Positions 32,521 to 40,445 of a stretch of 42,494 nt of DNA are shown one piece after another. The DNA lies in assembly GCA_030065875.1 (NCBI GenBank), contig JASJCR010000061.1, forward strand, positions 1-42,494, given 5' to 3'. Under the pieces are notes generated by a model that ran no database searches, had not been told where the DNA came from, and saw nothing but the letters and a program-made list of their open reading frames with translations. Position numbers and translations under genes: made by a program. Position 1 is the stretch's first letter. Every line of letters begins with the position of its first letter. This DNA is from Ardenticatenaceae bacterium. Its GTDB lineage: Bacteria > Chloroflexota > Anaerolineae > Promineifilales > Promineifilaceae.

Positions 32521-34116
32521 TTATGATTGCCAGCGAATTGTTGATGATTGATTTGAATCATTCGAGTCCGCTTCAGGCAAATGTGGGTCACTGCGCTCCA
32601 GCCTTTGCCATCGTTCATACAGCTGTTCCGCTCGCTGAGCAACCCGATTTAACATGCGAGGGAAGATGATAACGTGCAGCGGCAGAAGGACGTACCAGTA
32701 TAAAAACCCAAACAGGCCGTGTGGTGCGAAATAGGCGGTTTGAACGAGCTTCTGATGATCTTCGTCGTCGGCAGGCAAAATCTCAAACTGCAGCCACGCT
32801 TCACCGGGAACTTTCATTTCGGCGCGCAGCCGCAATCTTTGGTCAGGCTCGATCAGCTCAACCCGCCAAAAATCAAGCGCATCACCGGCTCGCAGGTTGT
32901 TGGGGTGCCGGCGGCCGCGACGCAAACCAACGCCACCAACCAGCTGGTCAAGCAGGCCGCGAATTTGCCACAGCCACTGCAGAGGCCAGCCGTTAGGGCC
33001 GCCCAATCCCGCAAAGGCACGAAAAATCATTTCCGGAGGGGCCTTGACCTCCCTTTCCCGCCTTTCGATTAACATCCCCTGTTTTTGCATAAATACGACC
33101 GGCGCGACGTCGCCAATGCTCGAACTGCGCGCGTCGTTCCATATTGAGTTGATGCGACCCTTTTCAAGTTGATCGAGGGCTTCTTTAACAGAATCAAGAT
33201 ATGACATGGGCGTTATATCGGGAAACAGTTCCTTCGCCCTTTGGTCCTGGACAATCATTTCGTGCCCCAACCCCTCGATCAGGGGCTTGGCAATACTGGC
33301 GGTAATTGGGGTAATGAGATGTGCCCAATAAGAAGAAAGCTTGGGAGTCAAAAATGGAACGGGAATAAAAAACCGTTTTAGGTTTCTTACGCGCGCATAG
33401 TCAGCCATCATCGTTCGATAAGATAAGATATCCTGCCCCCCAATTTCGATGATGTGGCTCTTTGATTGGAGATCAATTTTAATAGCCGAAGACAAATAGG
33501 TGAGCATATCGTCCACGGCAATGGGCTGTACGCGTGTAGAAGCCCACTTGGGTGTGACGAGAACAGGGAGGCGCTCGGTGAGGTGACGCAGGAGTTCAAA
33601 AGAGGCGCTGCCTGCGCCGATAATGGCGGCCGCCCGGAACTCAATCGTTTCGATGCCGCTTGAGCGCAAAATCTCTCCGACTTCTTGACGGGATTCGAGG
33701 TGGGTTGACAAATTGGTGTTTGGGTCTCCCAAACCGCCCAGATAAATGACCCGCCGCACGCCACAGCCGCTGGCGGCCGCGGAAAAGTTGTGGGCCGCAT
33801 CCCGATCCCGCTGGCGAAACTTTTCTCCGCCGCGCATGCTGTGAATCATATAAAAAGCGGTGTCGACATCCCGCAGCGCGTGGGAAAGCGTTTCCGGTTT
33901 CAGTACGTCTCCATCCACTATGTCGACCTGCTGCGCCCACGGGCGGCCGGCCAGTCGCTCAGCGCCACCGCGCACCATAACCCGAACCCGATACCCTTGA
34001 TCAAGCAGGTATGGTGCCAATCTACCCCCAATGTACCCGGTGGCTCCCGTCAACAAAATTAAGGAACTTTTCTGAGTTGATTGATTTTCAGTGACGTTTT
34101 GTGTTTCTTCTTTCAT
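32521..34116 (-). CDS. SDR family oxidoreductase with C-terminal DUF2867
   Basis: This 531-residue protein fuses an atypical SDR NAD(P)-binding domain to DUF2867. GATGYIG is at 24-30. AFYMIHSMRGGEKFRQRDRD and GVRRVIYLGGLGDPNTNLST are typical of the YbjT-like/DUF2867 group, as is RAAAIIGAGSASFELLRHL. The C-terminal domain (about 340-510) has PNGWPLQWLWQIRGLLDQLV, GRRHPNNLRAGDALDFWRVE and GLFGFLYWYVLLPLHVIIFP with a hydrophobic stretch. The substrate is unknown. I chose ATG 34116: the open frame continues to 34515 but that part is not protein-like. TATAAT lies 6 bases before the ATG and no ribosome site is visible, so the mRNA may be leaderless. Confidence 0.88.
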   Translation of the reverse strand: MKEETQNVTENQSTQKSSLILLTGATGYIGGRLAPYLLDQGYRVRVMVRGGAERLAGRPWAQQVDIVDGDVLKPETLSHALRDVDTAFYMIHSMRGGEKFRQRDRDAAHNFSAAASGCGVRRVIYLGGLGDPNTNLSTHLESRQEVGEILRSSGIETIEFRAAAIIGAGSASFELLRHLTERLPVLVTPKWASTRVQPIAVDDMLTYLSSAIKIDLQSKSHIIEIGGQDILSYRTMMADYARVRNLKRFFIPVPFLTPKLSSYWAHLITPITASIAKPLIEGLGHEMIVQDQRAKELFPDITPMSYLDSVKEALDQLEKGRINSIWNDARSSSIGDVAPVVFMQKQGMLIERREREVKAPPEMIFRAFAGLGGPNGWPLQWLWQIRGLLDQLVGGVGLRRGRRHPNNLRAGDALDFWRVELIEPDQRLRLRAEMKVPGEAWLQFEILPADDEDHQKLVQTAYFAPHGLFGFLYWYVLLPLHVIIFPRMLNRVAQRAEQLYERWQRLERSDPHLPEADSNDSNQSSTIRWQS

Positions 34117-34122
34117 GATCAA

Positions 34123-34166
34123 ATTATAGGTGACGCTCGTTGATTGGCTTACTAGGGAATTCCCTA
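34123..34166 (-). promoter_or_regulatory. Candidate promoter and palindromic operator of the SDR-DUF2254 operon
   Basis: On the minus strand a perfect TATAAT (34128-34123) ends 6 bases before the ATG of the SDR gene. The -35 region is poor. Just upstream of it lies a perfect 14-bp palindrome TAGGGAATTCCCTA (34153-34166), centred about 43 bases before the predicted start. This is a usual place for an activator site. GGGTATTCCC nearby (about 34177-34186) may be a weaker second site. Confidence 0.6.
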
Positions 34167-34619
34167 TGTGGGCAAAGGGTATTCCCGACTGCCTCACAAA
34201 ATCCATTTTTGTATGATTGTAATGGTAAGAAATAAGAGAATCGCCATAGCGGCGTATTTGTAAGTTAAACCAACCATAACTATGAGGGAGCAAAGGATAA
34301 AAATTGACCGAACAAAGAATAGTAGCTGCCCGAACCAATTCACAAAAAGCGATTACTTGTCGATGAACAACGCCAAGTACATTAATGAGATCGAGATTGA
34401 GGTCAGCGAGCTTAACCTTGATCATCCTGCATGACGTGTACTGGGTCAAAGCGGCACGATAAACAAGCTGTAAGAACTGGCCGTGAAAGTTGAATCCTAA
34501 AAAAATCTGTGGCATTCTGTCGAAGTCACGCTGACTTTACAAAGAATCGATAGATGGGTTGAAAAGTAGGCTGATATCCGTAGCTTGCGACGGATGTCGG
34601 CCTTTTTTATTTGAGCATT
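34167..34619 (+). ncRNA. Gene-free divergent region with possible leader or small RNA
   Basis: About 500 bases lie between the divergent SDR and antiporter genes. No protein-like frame fills them. A 15-base inverted repeat AAGTCACGCTGACTT is at 34523-34537. The region ends on the plus strand in a very strong intrinsic terminator (34568-34608) although no plus-strand gene lies upstream for about 4.7 kb. This suggests a small RNA or an antiporter leader with premature termination. I matched no known RNA family. The extent is uncertain. Confidence 0.35.
34568..34608 (+). terminator. Strong intrinsic terminator just before the antiporter gene
   Basis: AGGCTGATATCCGT (34568-34581) pairs with ACGGATGTCGGCCT (34590-34603) over 14 positions, two of them G-U, around an 8-base loop. 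Six Ts follow (34603-34608). The minus strand has no comparable T-run. The antiporter ATG is 11 bases further on. Confidence 0.85.
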
Positions 34620-36164
34620 ATGGATTTAATCTGGATTATCGCTGCATTCATAGCCGGTTTAGCCGCCAAAATGGTGCGCCTGCCAACGCTCGTTGGCTAT
34701 TTGGCGGCCGGTCTCGTTCTGGCACTCTTTAATGTCGAGTCCAACAATTTTATCGAGGCGGTGGGCGACTTCGGGGTGGTTTTACTGCTTTTCACCGTGG
34801 GGCTGCACATCAATTTCCGCAGCCTTTTGCAACCCCAAGTCGTTGGTGTGGGGGCGGTGCATCTCATCATCACCACCATTGTTTTGACCGGCCTGCTGCT
34901 GGTGCTGCAGCTGCCGCTCTTCCCGGCCGTGCTGCTGGCGGTAGGGTTGGGGTTTTCGAGCACGGTGTTAACCGCCAAATCGCTCGATGCCCGGCAGGAG
35001 CTGGACAGCTATCAAGGCCGCCTGGCGATCGGCATCTTGATTTTGCAGGATCTCGTCGCAGTGCTTTTGCTGGCCGTTACCGGTGGCGGTTGGCCGTCAT
35101 GGTGGGCCGTCGGTTTGCTGGCCCTTCCCCTGGCTCGGCCGCTTTTGCTGCGTCTGATGATTACCGCCGGCCGCGAAGATCTGCTGCTCATTTATGGCCT
35201 GCTGCTGGCTCTGGGAGGCGGCTGGCTGTTTGAAATCGTTGGTCTCGATGCCAAGCTGGGGGCTCTGATCGTCGGCATGGTGCTGGCCGGTCACCCTCAA
35301 TCTGATGAATTATACGACAAGCTGTGGGCTTTGAAAGAGGTTTTTCTGGTTGGCTTTTTTCTGCAGGTCGGTCTGGCCGGTTTTCCCGACAGCCGCGGCT
35401 GGATGATTGTCGGACTGCTCCTGCTGTTTCTGCCCCTCAAGGGAATATTGTTTTTCGCCCTCATGGTCTTGTTTAAGCTGCGGGCCAGAACCGCCTTTTT
35501 GAGCAGCGTTTCCCTGACCGCCTATAGTGAATTTGGCCTGATTGTGGCGGCCGGTGCGGTAGCTGGCGGGCTGATTGGCAGTGAGTACGTGGTGATTATG
35601 GGGCTGCTGGTGGCCATATCATTTGCCCTCAATGCACCGGTCAGCCGCGTCGTTAATCGGCTGTGGCTGCGGCTTGAGAAAACGCTCGTTGCTTATGAGC
35701 GCGACATTCGCCATCCGGATCACGAGCCGCTCAGCCTGGGTTCAGCCGACTACGTCATTTTGGGGATGGGACGCGCCGGCACGGCCGCCTACGATTATTT
35801 AATTGAACAGGAGCGACGACCGGTTGGCCTCGATGACGATCCGGCCCAAATTCAGCGGCATCTTCAGGAAGGAAGGCGCGTGATTTATGGGGATGCCAAA
35901 GATCCGGAGTTGTGGACCGATCTCGATTTGTCAGAGATCCAGGGGGTGTTGATGACGGTGGGCTATGAGTCAGCTGAAATCACCGCGGCCCGGAATTTGC
36001 GCCAAGAGGGGTACGAGCGCTCAATCGCCGCCCTGCTGCGCAATGTCGAAAGCCACGATGCCTTGGAGGAGGCTGGGGTGACGGTCTCGTTCCTGCCTAT
36101 CGCTCAGGCCGGCCGGGAGCTGGCGGAAGCTTGTACCGCTGTTGAGGAACCGGCCGTAGGGTAA
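34620..36164 (+). CDS. Cation:proton antiporter, CPA2 family with TrkA-N domain (KefB/C-like)
   Basis: This 514-residue protein combines an antiporter membrane domain of about 11-13 helices (residues 1 to about 360) with a cytoplasmic RCK/TrkA-N domain (about 375-505). The membrane part has the family pattern MVRLPTLVGYLAAGLVLALF, then DFGVVLLLFTVGLHINFRSL, GLGFSSTVLTAKSLDARQEL and GRLAIGILILQDLVAVLLLA. The Rossmann motif GMGRAGTAAYDYLIEQ is near 381, with DAKDPELW following. It should exchange K+ or Na+ for H+ under nucleotide control. I chose ATG 34620; no good ribosome site is visible and a strong terminator lies directly upstream. The SLC13 gene follows by 15 bases. Confidence 0.92.
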   Translation: MDLIWIIAAFIAGLAAKMVRLPTLVGYLAAGLVLALFNVESNNFIEAVGDFGVVLLLFTVGLHINFRSLLQPQVVGVGAVHLIITTIVLTGLLLVLQLPLFPAVLLAVGLGFSSTVLTAKSLDARQELDSYQGRLAIGILILQDLVAVLLLAVTGGGWPSWWAVGLLALPLARPLLLRLMITAGREDLLLIYGLLLALGGGWLFEIVGLDAKLGALIVGMVLAGHPQSDELYDKLWALKEVFLVGFFLQVGLAGFPDSRGWMIVGLLLLFLPLKGILFFALMVLFKLRARTAFLSSVSLTAYSEFGLIVAAGAVAGGLIGSEYVVIMGLLVAISFALNAPVSRVVNRLWLRLEKTLVAYERDIRHPDHEPLSLGSADYVILGMGRAGTAAYDYLIEQERRPVGLDDDPAQIQRHLQEGRRVIYGDAKDPELWTDLDLSEIQGVLMTVGYESAEITAARNLRQEGYERSIAALLRNVESHDALEEAGVTVSFLPIAQAGRELAEACTAVEEPAVG

Positions 36165-36179
36165 AGATTAGGGAAAGTG

Positions 36180-37964
36180 ATGACCCCCGATCAAATTCTT
36201 ATCCTCATCATTTTAACGGCCGCAGTGGTTCTGTTTATTTCGGAGAGGCTGAGAGCGGATGTCGTGGCCCTGCTGGTTTTGCTGACGCTGATTGTGAGCG
36301 GCCTGCTGACGGTGGATGAGGCGTTTCAGGGGTTTGCCAGCCCCGCCGTCGTCACCGTGTGGGCGGTGTTTATGATCAGTGGCGGTCTGCAGCGCAGCGG
36401 GGTGGCCGACATTATCGCTCGCCGTCTGCTGCAGTGGGCCGGGAACAGTGAGACCCGTCTGTTGATGTTCCTGATGCTGGGGGCCGGGGTGATGTCCGCG
36501 TTTATGAACAACATTGGGGCGGTGGCAATTTTGATGCCGGCCGTGATCAGCATTAGTCGCCGGCTCCAGATTTCGCCCAGCAAGCTCCTCATGCCGCTGG
36601 CATTTTCGGCTCTGCTGGGCGGCAACCTGACCTTAATCGGTACCCCACCCAACATTCTGGCCGTCAGCCTGATGCAGGACGCCGGTATCGAGCCTTTCGC
36701 CTTTTTTGATTTTTTGCCAACCGGTCTGTTGGTATTGGCTACGGGAATGATTTATATGGTCCTCGTCGGCCGCTATCTCATACCCGACCGGCTTGAATCC
36801 GGTGGCCTGTCAGAGGAATATCACGTGCGCGATTTTCTGACGGAGGTTCAAATTACCTCACAGTCGGCCCTAGTTGGCCAGCAGGTCAACCAATCTGATT
36901 TAGGGGCGGAGTACAACCTCAACGTCATCTACGTTCGCATTAGCCCGGATGAAACGGTTAGCCCATTTAGCGATTACAAGCTGCAGGAAAAGGATGTGCT
37001 TCTTATTGAAGGGAATCCCCAACAAATCGTTCAGGCCAGTGAACGGTATCGCTTTGTTCCCGTGGCCGATTTCTCAGCGTCTGAGCTGACGCTGGAAAGC
37101 GATTCTGATGATTTTCACCTGGCTGAGATAACGCTGGCCCCTGGCTCCACACTGGAGAATCAAACGATTAAAGAGATCGATTTCCGCGAGCGGTACGGCC
37201 TGTCGGTTTTGGCTCTGCGTCATAACGGGGTCGATCAGGCGAGCTCGCTGCGCGATCTTCCGGTCCGCTTTGGTGATTCGATGCTGGTTCAGGGACCGGC
37301 TGAAAAATTTACCGGTTTGCTCAACGACAACAATCTGCTGGTTTTGGAACGACCCAATATCGAGAAGCGGCGCACCAGCAAGATTCCCCTGGCCTCTGGT
37401 ATCTTGCTGTTTGTCATTGTGGCTGCAGCCCTGGGGCTGCTGCACGTGGCGGCCCTGATGTTGGCCGGCGGGGTGCTGATGGTGTTGGGGGGCGTCTTAA
37501 AAATCGAAGAGGCGTATCGGGTGATTGACTGGCAGGCGGTGTTTCTAATTGCCGGAATGCTGCCCCTGGGGGTGGCCATGGAAAAAACCGGCACGGCCGG
37601 ATTAATCGCCAATCAGCTTGTTGAGTTAACGGGGGGGATGGGACCGGTAGCGGTTTTGGCCACCATGTTTGTGCTGACGGCGCTGCTCACCGAGGTCATC
37701 TCCAACGCGGCGGCGGCCGTCTTAATTGTTCCGATCGCCATTGACGTTGGATTTGGCCTCCAACTCAACCCTCATCCCTTTGTCATGGCCACCGTCATTG
37801 CCGCTTCAACCTCATTTCTCATGCCGATCGGACACCAGGTGAACATCATTGTTTTTGGCGCCGGTGGATACAAATTTTCTGACTACGCTCGCGTCGGGGT
37901 GGGTCTAAATTTGCTTCTCTTAACCATTACGGCCATTTTTGTGCCGCTGATCTGGCCGTTTTAA
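36180..37964 (+). CDS. SLC13 family permease with two TrkA-C (RCK_C) domains
   Basis: This 594-residue protein belongs to the SLC13/DASS-type anion transporter group. The N-terminal half has about five or six membrane segments with MNNIGAVAILMPAVISISRR and GGNLTLIGTPPNILAVSLMQ, the substrate/sodium-binding type motif. A central soluble insert (about 210-400) has two TrkA-C-like modules (SDLGAEYNLNVIYVRISPDE and IKEIDFRERYGLSVLALRHN). The C-terminal half has the second copy of the motif (EVISNAAAAVLIVPIAIDVG, then MPIGHQVNIIVFGAGGY). Likely substrates are sulfate or dicarboxylates; I cannot say which. The ATG at 36180 is preceded by an in-frame GTG. It is in an operon with the antiporter. Confidence 0.92.
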   Translation: MTPDQILILIILTAAVVLFISERLRADVVALLVLLTLIVSGLLTVDEAFQGFASPAVVTVWAVFMISGGLQRSGVADIIARRLLQWAGNSETRLLMFLMLGAGVMSAFMNNIGAVAILMPAVISISRRLQISPSKLLMPLAFSALLGGNLTLIGTPPNILAVSLMQDAGIEPFAFFDFLPTGLLVLATGMIYMVLVGRYLIPDRLESGGLSEEYHVRDFLTEVQITSQSALVGQQVNQSDLGAEYNLNVIYVRISPDETVSPFSDYKLQEKDVLLIEGNPQQIVQASERYRFVPVADFSASELTLESDSDDFHLAEITLAPGSTLENQTIKEIDFRERYGLSVLALRHNGVDQASSLRDLPVRFGDSMLVQGPAEKFTGLLNDNNLLVLERPNIEKRRTSKIPLASGILLFVIVAAALGLLHVAALMLAGGVLMVLGGVLKIEEAYRVIDWQAVFLIAGMLPLGVAMEKTGTAGLIANQLVELTGGMGPVAVLATMFVLTALLTEVISNAAAAVLIVPIAIDVGFGLQLNPHPFVMATVIAASTSFLMPIGHQVNIIVFGAGGYKFSDYARVGVGLNLLLLTITAIFVPLIWPF

Positions 37965-38344
37965 GTGGATCACTATTAAATTCAGCCACAGATTAACGCG
38001 GATTAACACAGAGCTCCGAAGGGGCAAGAGAGAAATCGGTGTTAATCTGTGATAATCTGTGGCTTTTTTATTTAATTATTTGGGAAATGGACCAATTAAG
38101 GCAACAGCCTCTTTCCCCGTAGAATAAATAACCAGAATCAAATAAACTTCGTTGAAGGTCATGATAATGCGTTTTGTCAACGTGAATTGGTTCGATACCA
38201 ACCACGCAAAGGTGACGGAAAGCTGTGATAAAATATGCCTATAGGGATTGTCGACGCGGTTGAAAAAGCGCGTTTTCAGCAGATGGTCAATGGTCGAGCA
38301 TAAAGCCTGCTTAGACATTGTGATTCTAAAAAAGGGAGGTAATT
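37965..38344. other. Gene-free stretch after the SLC13 gene
   Basis: This 380-base stretch holds the hairpin terminator/repeat at 37984-38069 and then about 270 bases without a convincing gene. A minus-strand frame of 80 codons (38076-38318) lacks a ribosome site and has no recognisable domain. The end carries the GGGAGGT ribosome site of the next gene. Confidence 0.6.
37984..38069 (+). terminator. Family B repeat acting as likely terminator
   Basis: AGCCACAGATTA (37984-37995) pairs with TAATCTGTGGCT (38053-38064). An inner pair, GGATTAACAC with GTGTTAATCT, extends the hairpin. A run of six Ts (38064-38069) follows on the plus strand. It starts 20 bases after the SLC13 stop, so this repeat copy probably ends that transcript. 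Confidence 0.7.
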
Positions 38345-38965
38345 ATGTCGCTCCTAGCAAGATTGGCCAGTGGACAAGACCGTAAAGATGAAGAGCCAAA
38401 TAAGGCCCTGGGTAGGGAACTGGCGGAAACACGCGATACGGACGGGCTTGACAAAATCGCCGAAAATTTATTCCATGAGGACAAGCGAGTGCAGGCCGAC
38501 TGCTTGTCGGTATTGGAGCAGGTCGGGCTGCTGGCTCCTGAACTCATCGAGGATTACGTCGGCGAGTTTATCCGACTAATTTTTAATCGGAATAATCGCC
38601 TGGTGTGGGCCTCCATGATCAACCTTGCCCTGATTGCCGATCGGAAACCGGGCGAGATTTTTGATCGCTTTGACGATATTGTGAAAGTGATTGACAAGGG
38701 ATCGGTGATTACTCAGGATAACGGGATCAAAACATTGGCCAAAGTGGCTTCAACACGCCCCGAATACCGGGAAGCGATCTCTCCTTACTTAATGAAGCAG
38801 CTCAAAAGCTGCCGGCCGAAAAGTGTGGCTCAATATGGGGAAAGCATTCGCTGGGCGATTGACGAGACCAATCAGGAAGAGTATTTGGCGATTCTCAACG
38901 ATCGCGTTGAACGGCTGAAGCCATCACAACAAAGAAGGGTCAGAAAGTTGATCAACTCTTTTTGA
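38345..38965 (+). CDS. HEAT-like repeat protein
   Basis: This 206-residue protein is almost wholly helical and soluble. Helix pairs such as DKRVQADCLSVLEQVGLLAP, NRLVWASMINLALIADRKPG and QDNGIKTLAKVASTRPEYRE look like HEAT/armadillo repeats. It has no signal or membrane segment. GGGAGGT seven bases before the ATG supports the start. HEAT proteins usually bind other proteins; the partner is unknown. A gene for an anchored unknown protein starts 24 bases later on the same strand. Confidence 0.75.
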   Translation: MSLLARLASGQDRKDEEPNKALGRELAETRDTDGLDKIAENLFHEDKRVQADCLSVLEQVGLLAPELIEDYVGEFIRLIFNRNNRLVWASMINLALIADRKPGEIFDRFDDIVKVIDKGSVITQDNGIKTLAKVASTRPEYREAISPYLMKQLKSCRPKSVAQYGESIRWAIDETNQEEYLAILNDRVERLKPSQQRRVRKLINSF

Positions 38966-38989
38966 ATTGACATCGATGTTTCCAGAGTC

Positions 38990-39571
38990 ATGCGAAAAAT
39001 TAAGCGCACAACCTTAAAATGGGTATCCATTTCTCTCTTGTTAATAGTTGGCGCGGCGTTCTTTTTTCAATATGCAGCGGATCAGCCGCCGGATTTAGAG
39101 AAAATCAACTGCCATCCCAATGACTTTGGCAGCCGATTTTATCCTTCTGTTAGAGCGGGAGCGGCCGGTTATCCGCAGCTGGCCGCAACGGCTGTGGCCA
39201 CCCATTCCGTAAACCTGGCTGAACATAATCTGACCTATTTAGTGATTGACTGCACCATTTTCCTTTTTGAAAATGAACAGGCGGCCCATCAGGCGTTCGA
39301 CTTAGCATGTGCCGATCAAATTACTCCTCCGGTGACTTTGTTAAGGGCAGGTGATGAATTGTGTGACTTTGTGGGCAGCGCTCCATTTAATGTCGCTTTT
39401 CGGAGTGGTGAATACCTCGTCCTGATGAGTGGTGACGCCTATCCTTTTCCTATTTATGATGTGGCATATCGACTTGACAATCAAAGTGATCGCCCCGGTT
39501 TATGGCGGCACAGTGACCGGCTGCAGCGATGGCAAGATCTATGGAACCGGTTTATCGAGGGATGGTTCTAA
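38990..39571 (+). CDS. Membrane-anchored protein of unknown function
   Basis: This 193-residue protein has one N-terminal hydrophobic segment (WVSISLLLIVGAAFFFQYAA, about 11-30) after a basic start (MRKIKRTTLK), so it is exported and either anchored or cleaved. The outer domain has four Cys residues (in INCHP, VIDCTIF, LACADQ and ELCDFVG) which could form two disulfides, and ends RLQRWQDLWNRFIEGWF. I recognise no family. The segment FLFENEQAAHQAFDLACAD resembles the sporulation- or lipoprotein-like 'anchored unknowns' common in environmental genomes. The ribosome site is weak, so it may be translated by coupling after the HEAT-like gene. Confidence 0.65.
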   Translation: MRKIKRTTLKWVSISLLLIVGAAFFFQYAADQPPDLEKINCHPNDFGSRFYPSVRAGAAGYPQLAATAVATHSVNLAEHNLTYLVIDCTIFLFENEQAAHQAFDLACADQITPPVTLLRAGDELCDFVGSAPFNVAFRSGEYLVLMSGDAYPFPIYDVAYRLDNQSDRPGLWRHSDRLQRWQDLWNRFIEGWF

Positions 39572-39814
39572 AATCGGCTGTGACCTCAACAATTCGATCA
39601 ACATGACCTGGCAATATGAATAGTACCGACAATTTTTGACGATCTGTGAGAAATACATTAAAGTCACTTACGATCAACGTTGTTTTCTCTGAAATGTCTT
39701 AGCGGATATCAAACGATGCCCAATCATTGATCTTCTCAAAAAAATGCCTGCACAACCTTGGAAATCAATCCTTAGGCCGTCCGCTCCAAAAAAACCAGAT
39801 AGGAGGTCCATCGC

Positions 39815-40306
39815 ATGGAAGAAGGCCACACATACTCAGAAGGGGATTGGATTGTCCATTCACAGCACGGGATTGGTCAGGTGAAAGGTGTTGATGTTAA
39901 AGACATCAGCGGTGAAAAAACAAGCTATTACAGAATTAAAACGACAGACAGCACCTTTTGGATGCCGATCGATCAAATGAATGATGATGTTTTGAGGTCT
40001 GTTTCGACACCGGAAGAAATTCAGCAGGCGATTATCACCTTGCAAAAACCGGCCGAAGAGATGTCTTCTAACTACAAAATTCGGCAGCAGCGCATTCAGC
40101 GAGCATTGGTCCTCAATACACCTGAGGCAATCGCCCAGCTGATTCGAGATTTGCGAGCCCAGCAGCGTAAAACAGGGGGGTTAAACACCGCTGAACGGAA
40201 TGCTTTTCGCAATTTAAAACAGCGCCTCGTCGAAGAGTGGGCCATTGTAAAGGGCATCAATACCGATACGGCCGCGTCAAAGCTGGATAACCTCCTCAGC
40301 CTTTAG
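39815..40306 (+). CDS. CarD-like transcriptional regulator
   Basis: This 163-residue protein has the CarD/CdnL/TRCF RNA-polymerase-interacting domain in its first 65 residues: YSEGDWIVHSQHGIGQVKGV, then YYRIKTTDSTFWMPIDQM. A helical C-terminal part (about 80-163) holds LVLNTPEAIAQLIRDLRAQQ and LNTAERNAFRNLKQRLVEEW, as in CdnL proteins that bind promoter DNA upstream of -10. CarD proteins stabilise open promoter complexes and regulate rRNA and housekeeping genes. AGGAGG (39801-39806) precedes the ATG. It is preceded by 243 bases without a gene and is probably on its own transcript. Confidence 0.9.
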   Translation: MEEGHTYSEGDWIVHSQHGIGQVKGVDVKDISGEKTSYYRIKTTDSTFWMPIDQMNDDVLRSVSTPEEIQQAIITLQKPAEEMSSNYKIRQQRIQRALVLNTPEAIAQLIRDLRAQQRKTGGLNTAERNAFRNLKQRLVEEWAIVKGINTDTAASKLDNLLSL

Positions 40307-40356
40307 GTGAATCACAAAAGGAATCAGTAATAACAGCTGCGGACTAATCCTTTCTT

Positions 40357-40445
40357 TTAAGTGGTTTACAAAAAGAATTGTTAAAATAGTCACGGATTAA
40401 CACGGATTTTCACAGATTTCTCTCTCTAATCTGTGCAATCTGCGA
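40357..40445. mobile_element. Truncated MITE-like element (family B) overlapping the TetR 3' end
   Basis: One end is intact (TTAAGTGGTTTACAAAAAG, then AATTGTTAAAA), identical to the outer end of the copy at 42353-42489 read in reverse. The core continues (ACGGATTAACACGGATTTTC, then ACAGATTTCTCTCTCTAATC) to about 40445, where the TetR coding sequence takes over. The other terminal repeat is missing. The element supplies the TetR stop codon and last codons. Confidence 0.8.

Noticed and set aside
34117..34515. 133-codon N-terminal extension of the SDR-DUF2867 gene
   Set aside because: The residues do not look like an SDR N-terminus, the family starts just before the GATGYIG motif, and a -10 box lies next to ATG 34116.
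38076..38318. Minus-strand 80-codon frame
   Set aside because: It has no ribosome site, no recognisable domain, overlaps no operon and has unremarkable composition; probably chance.
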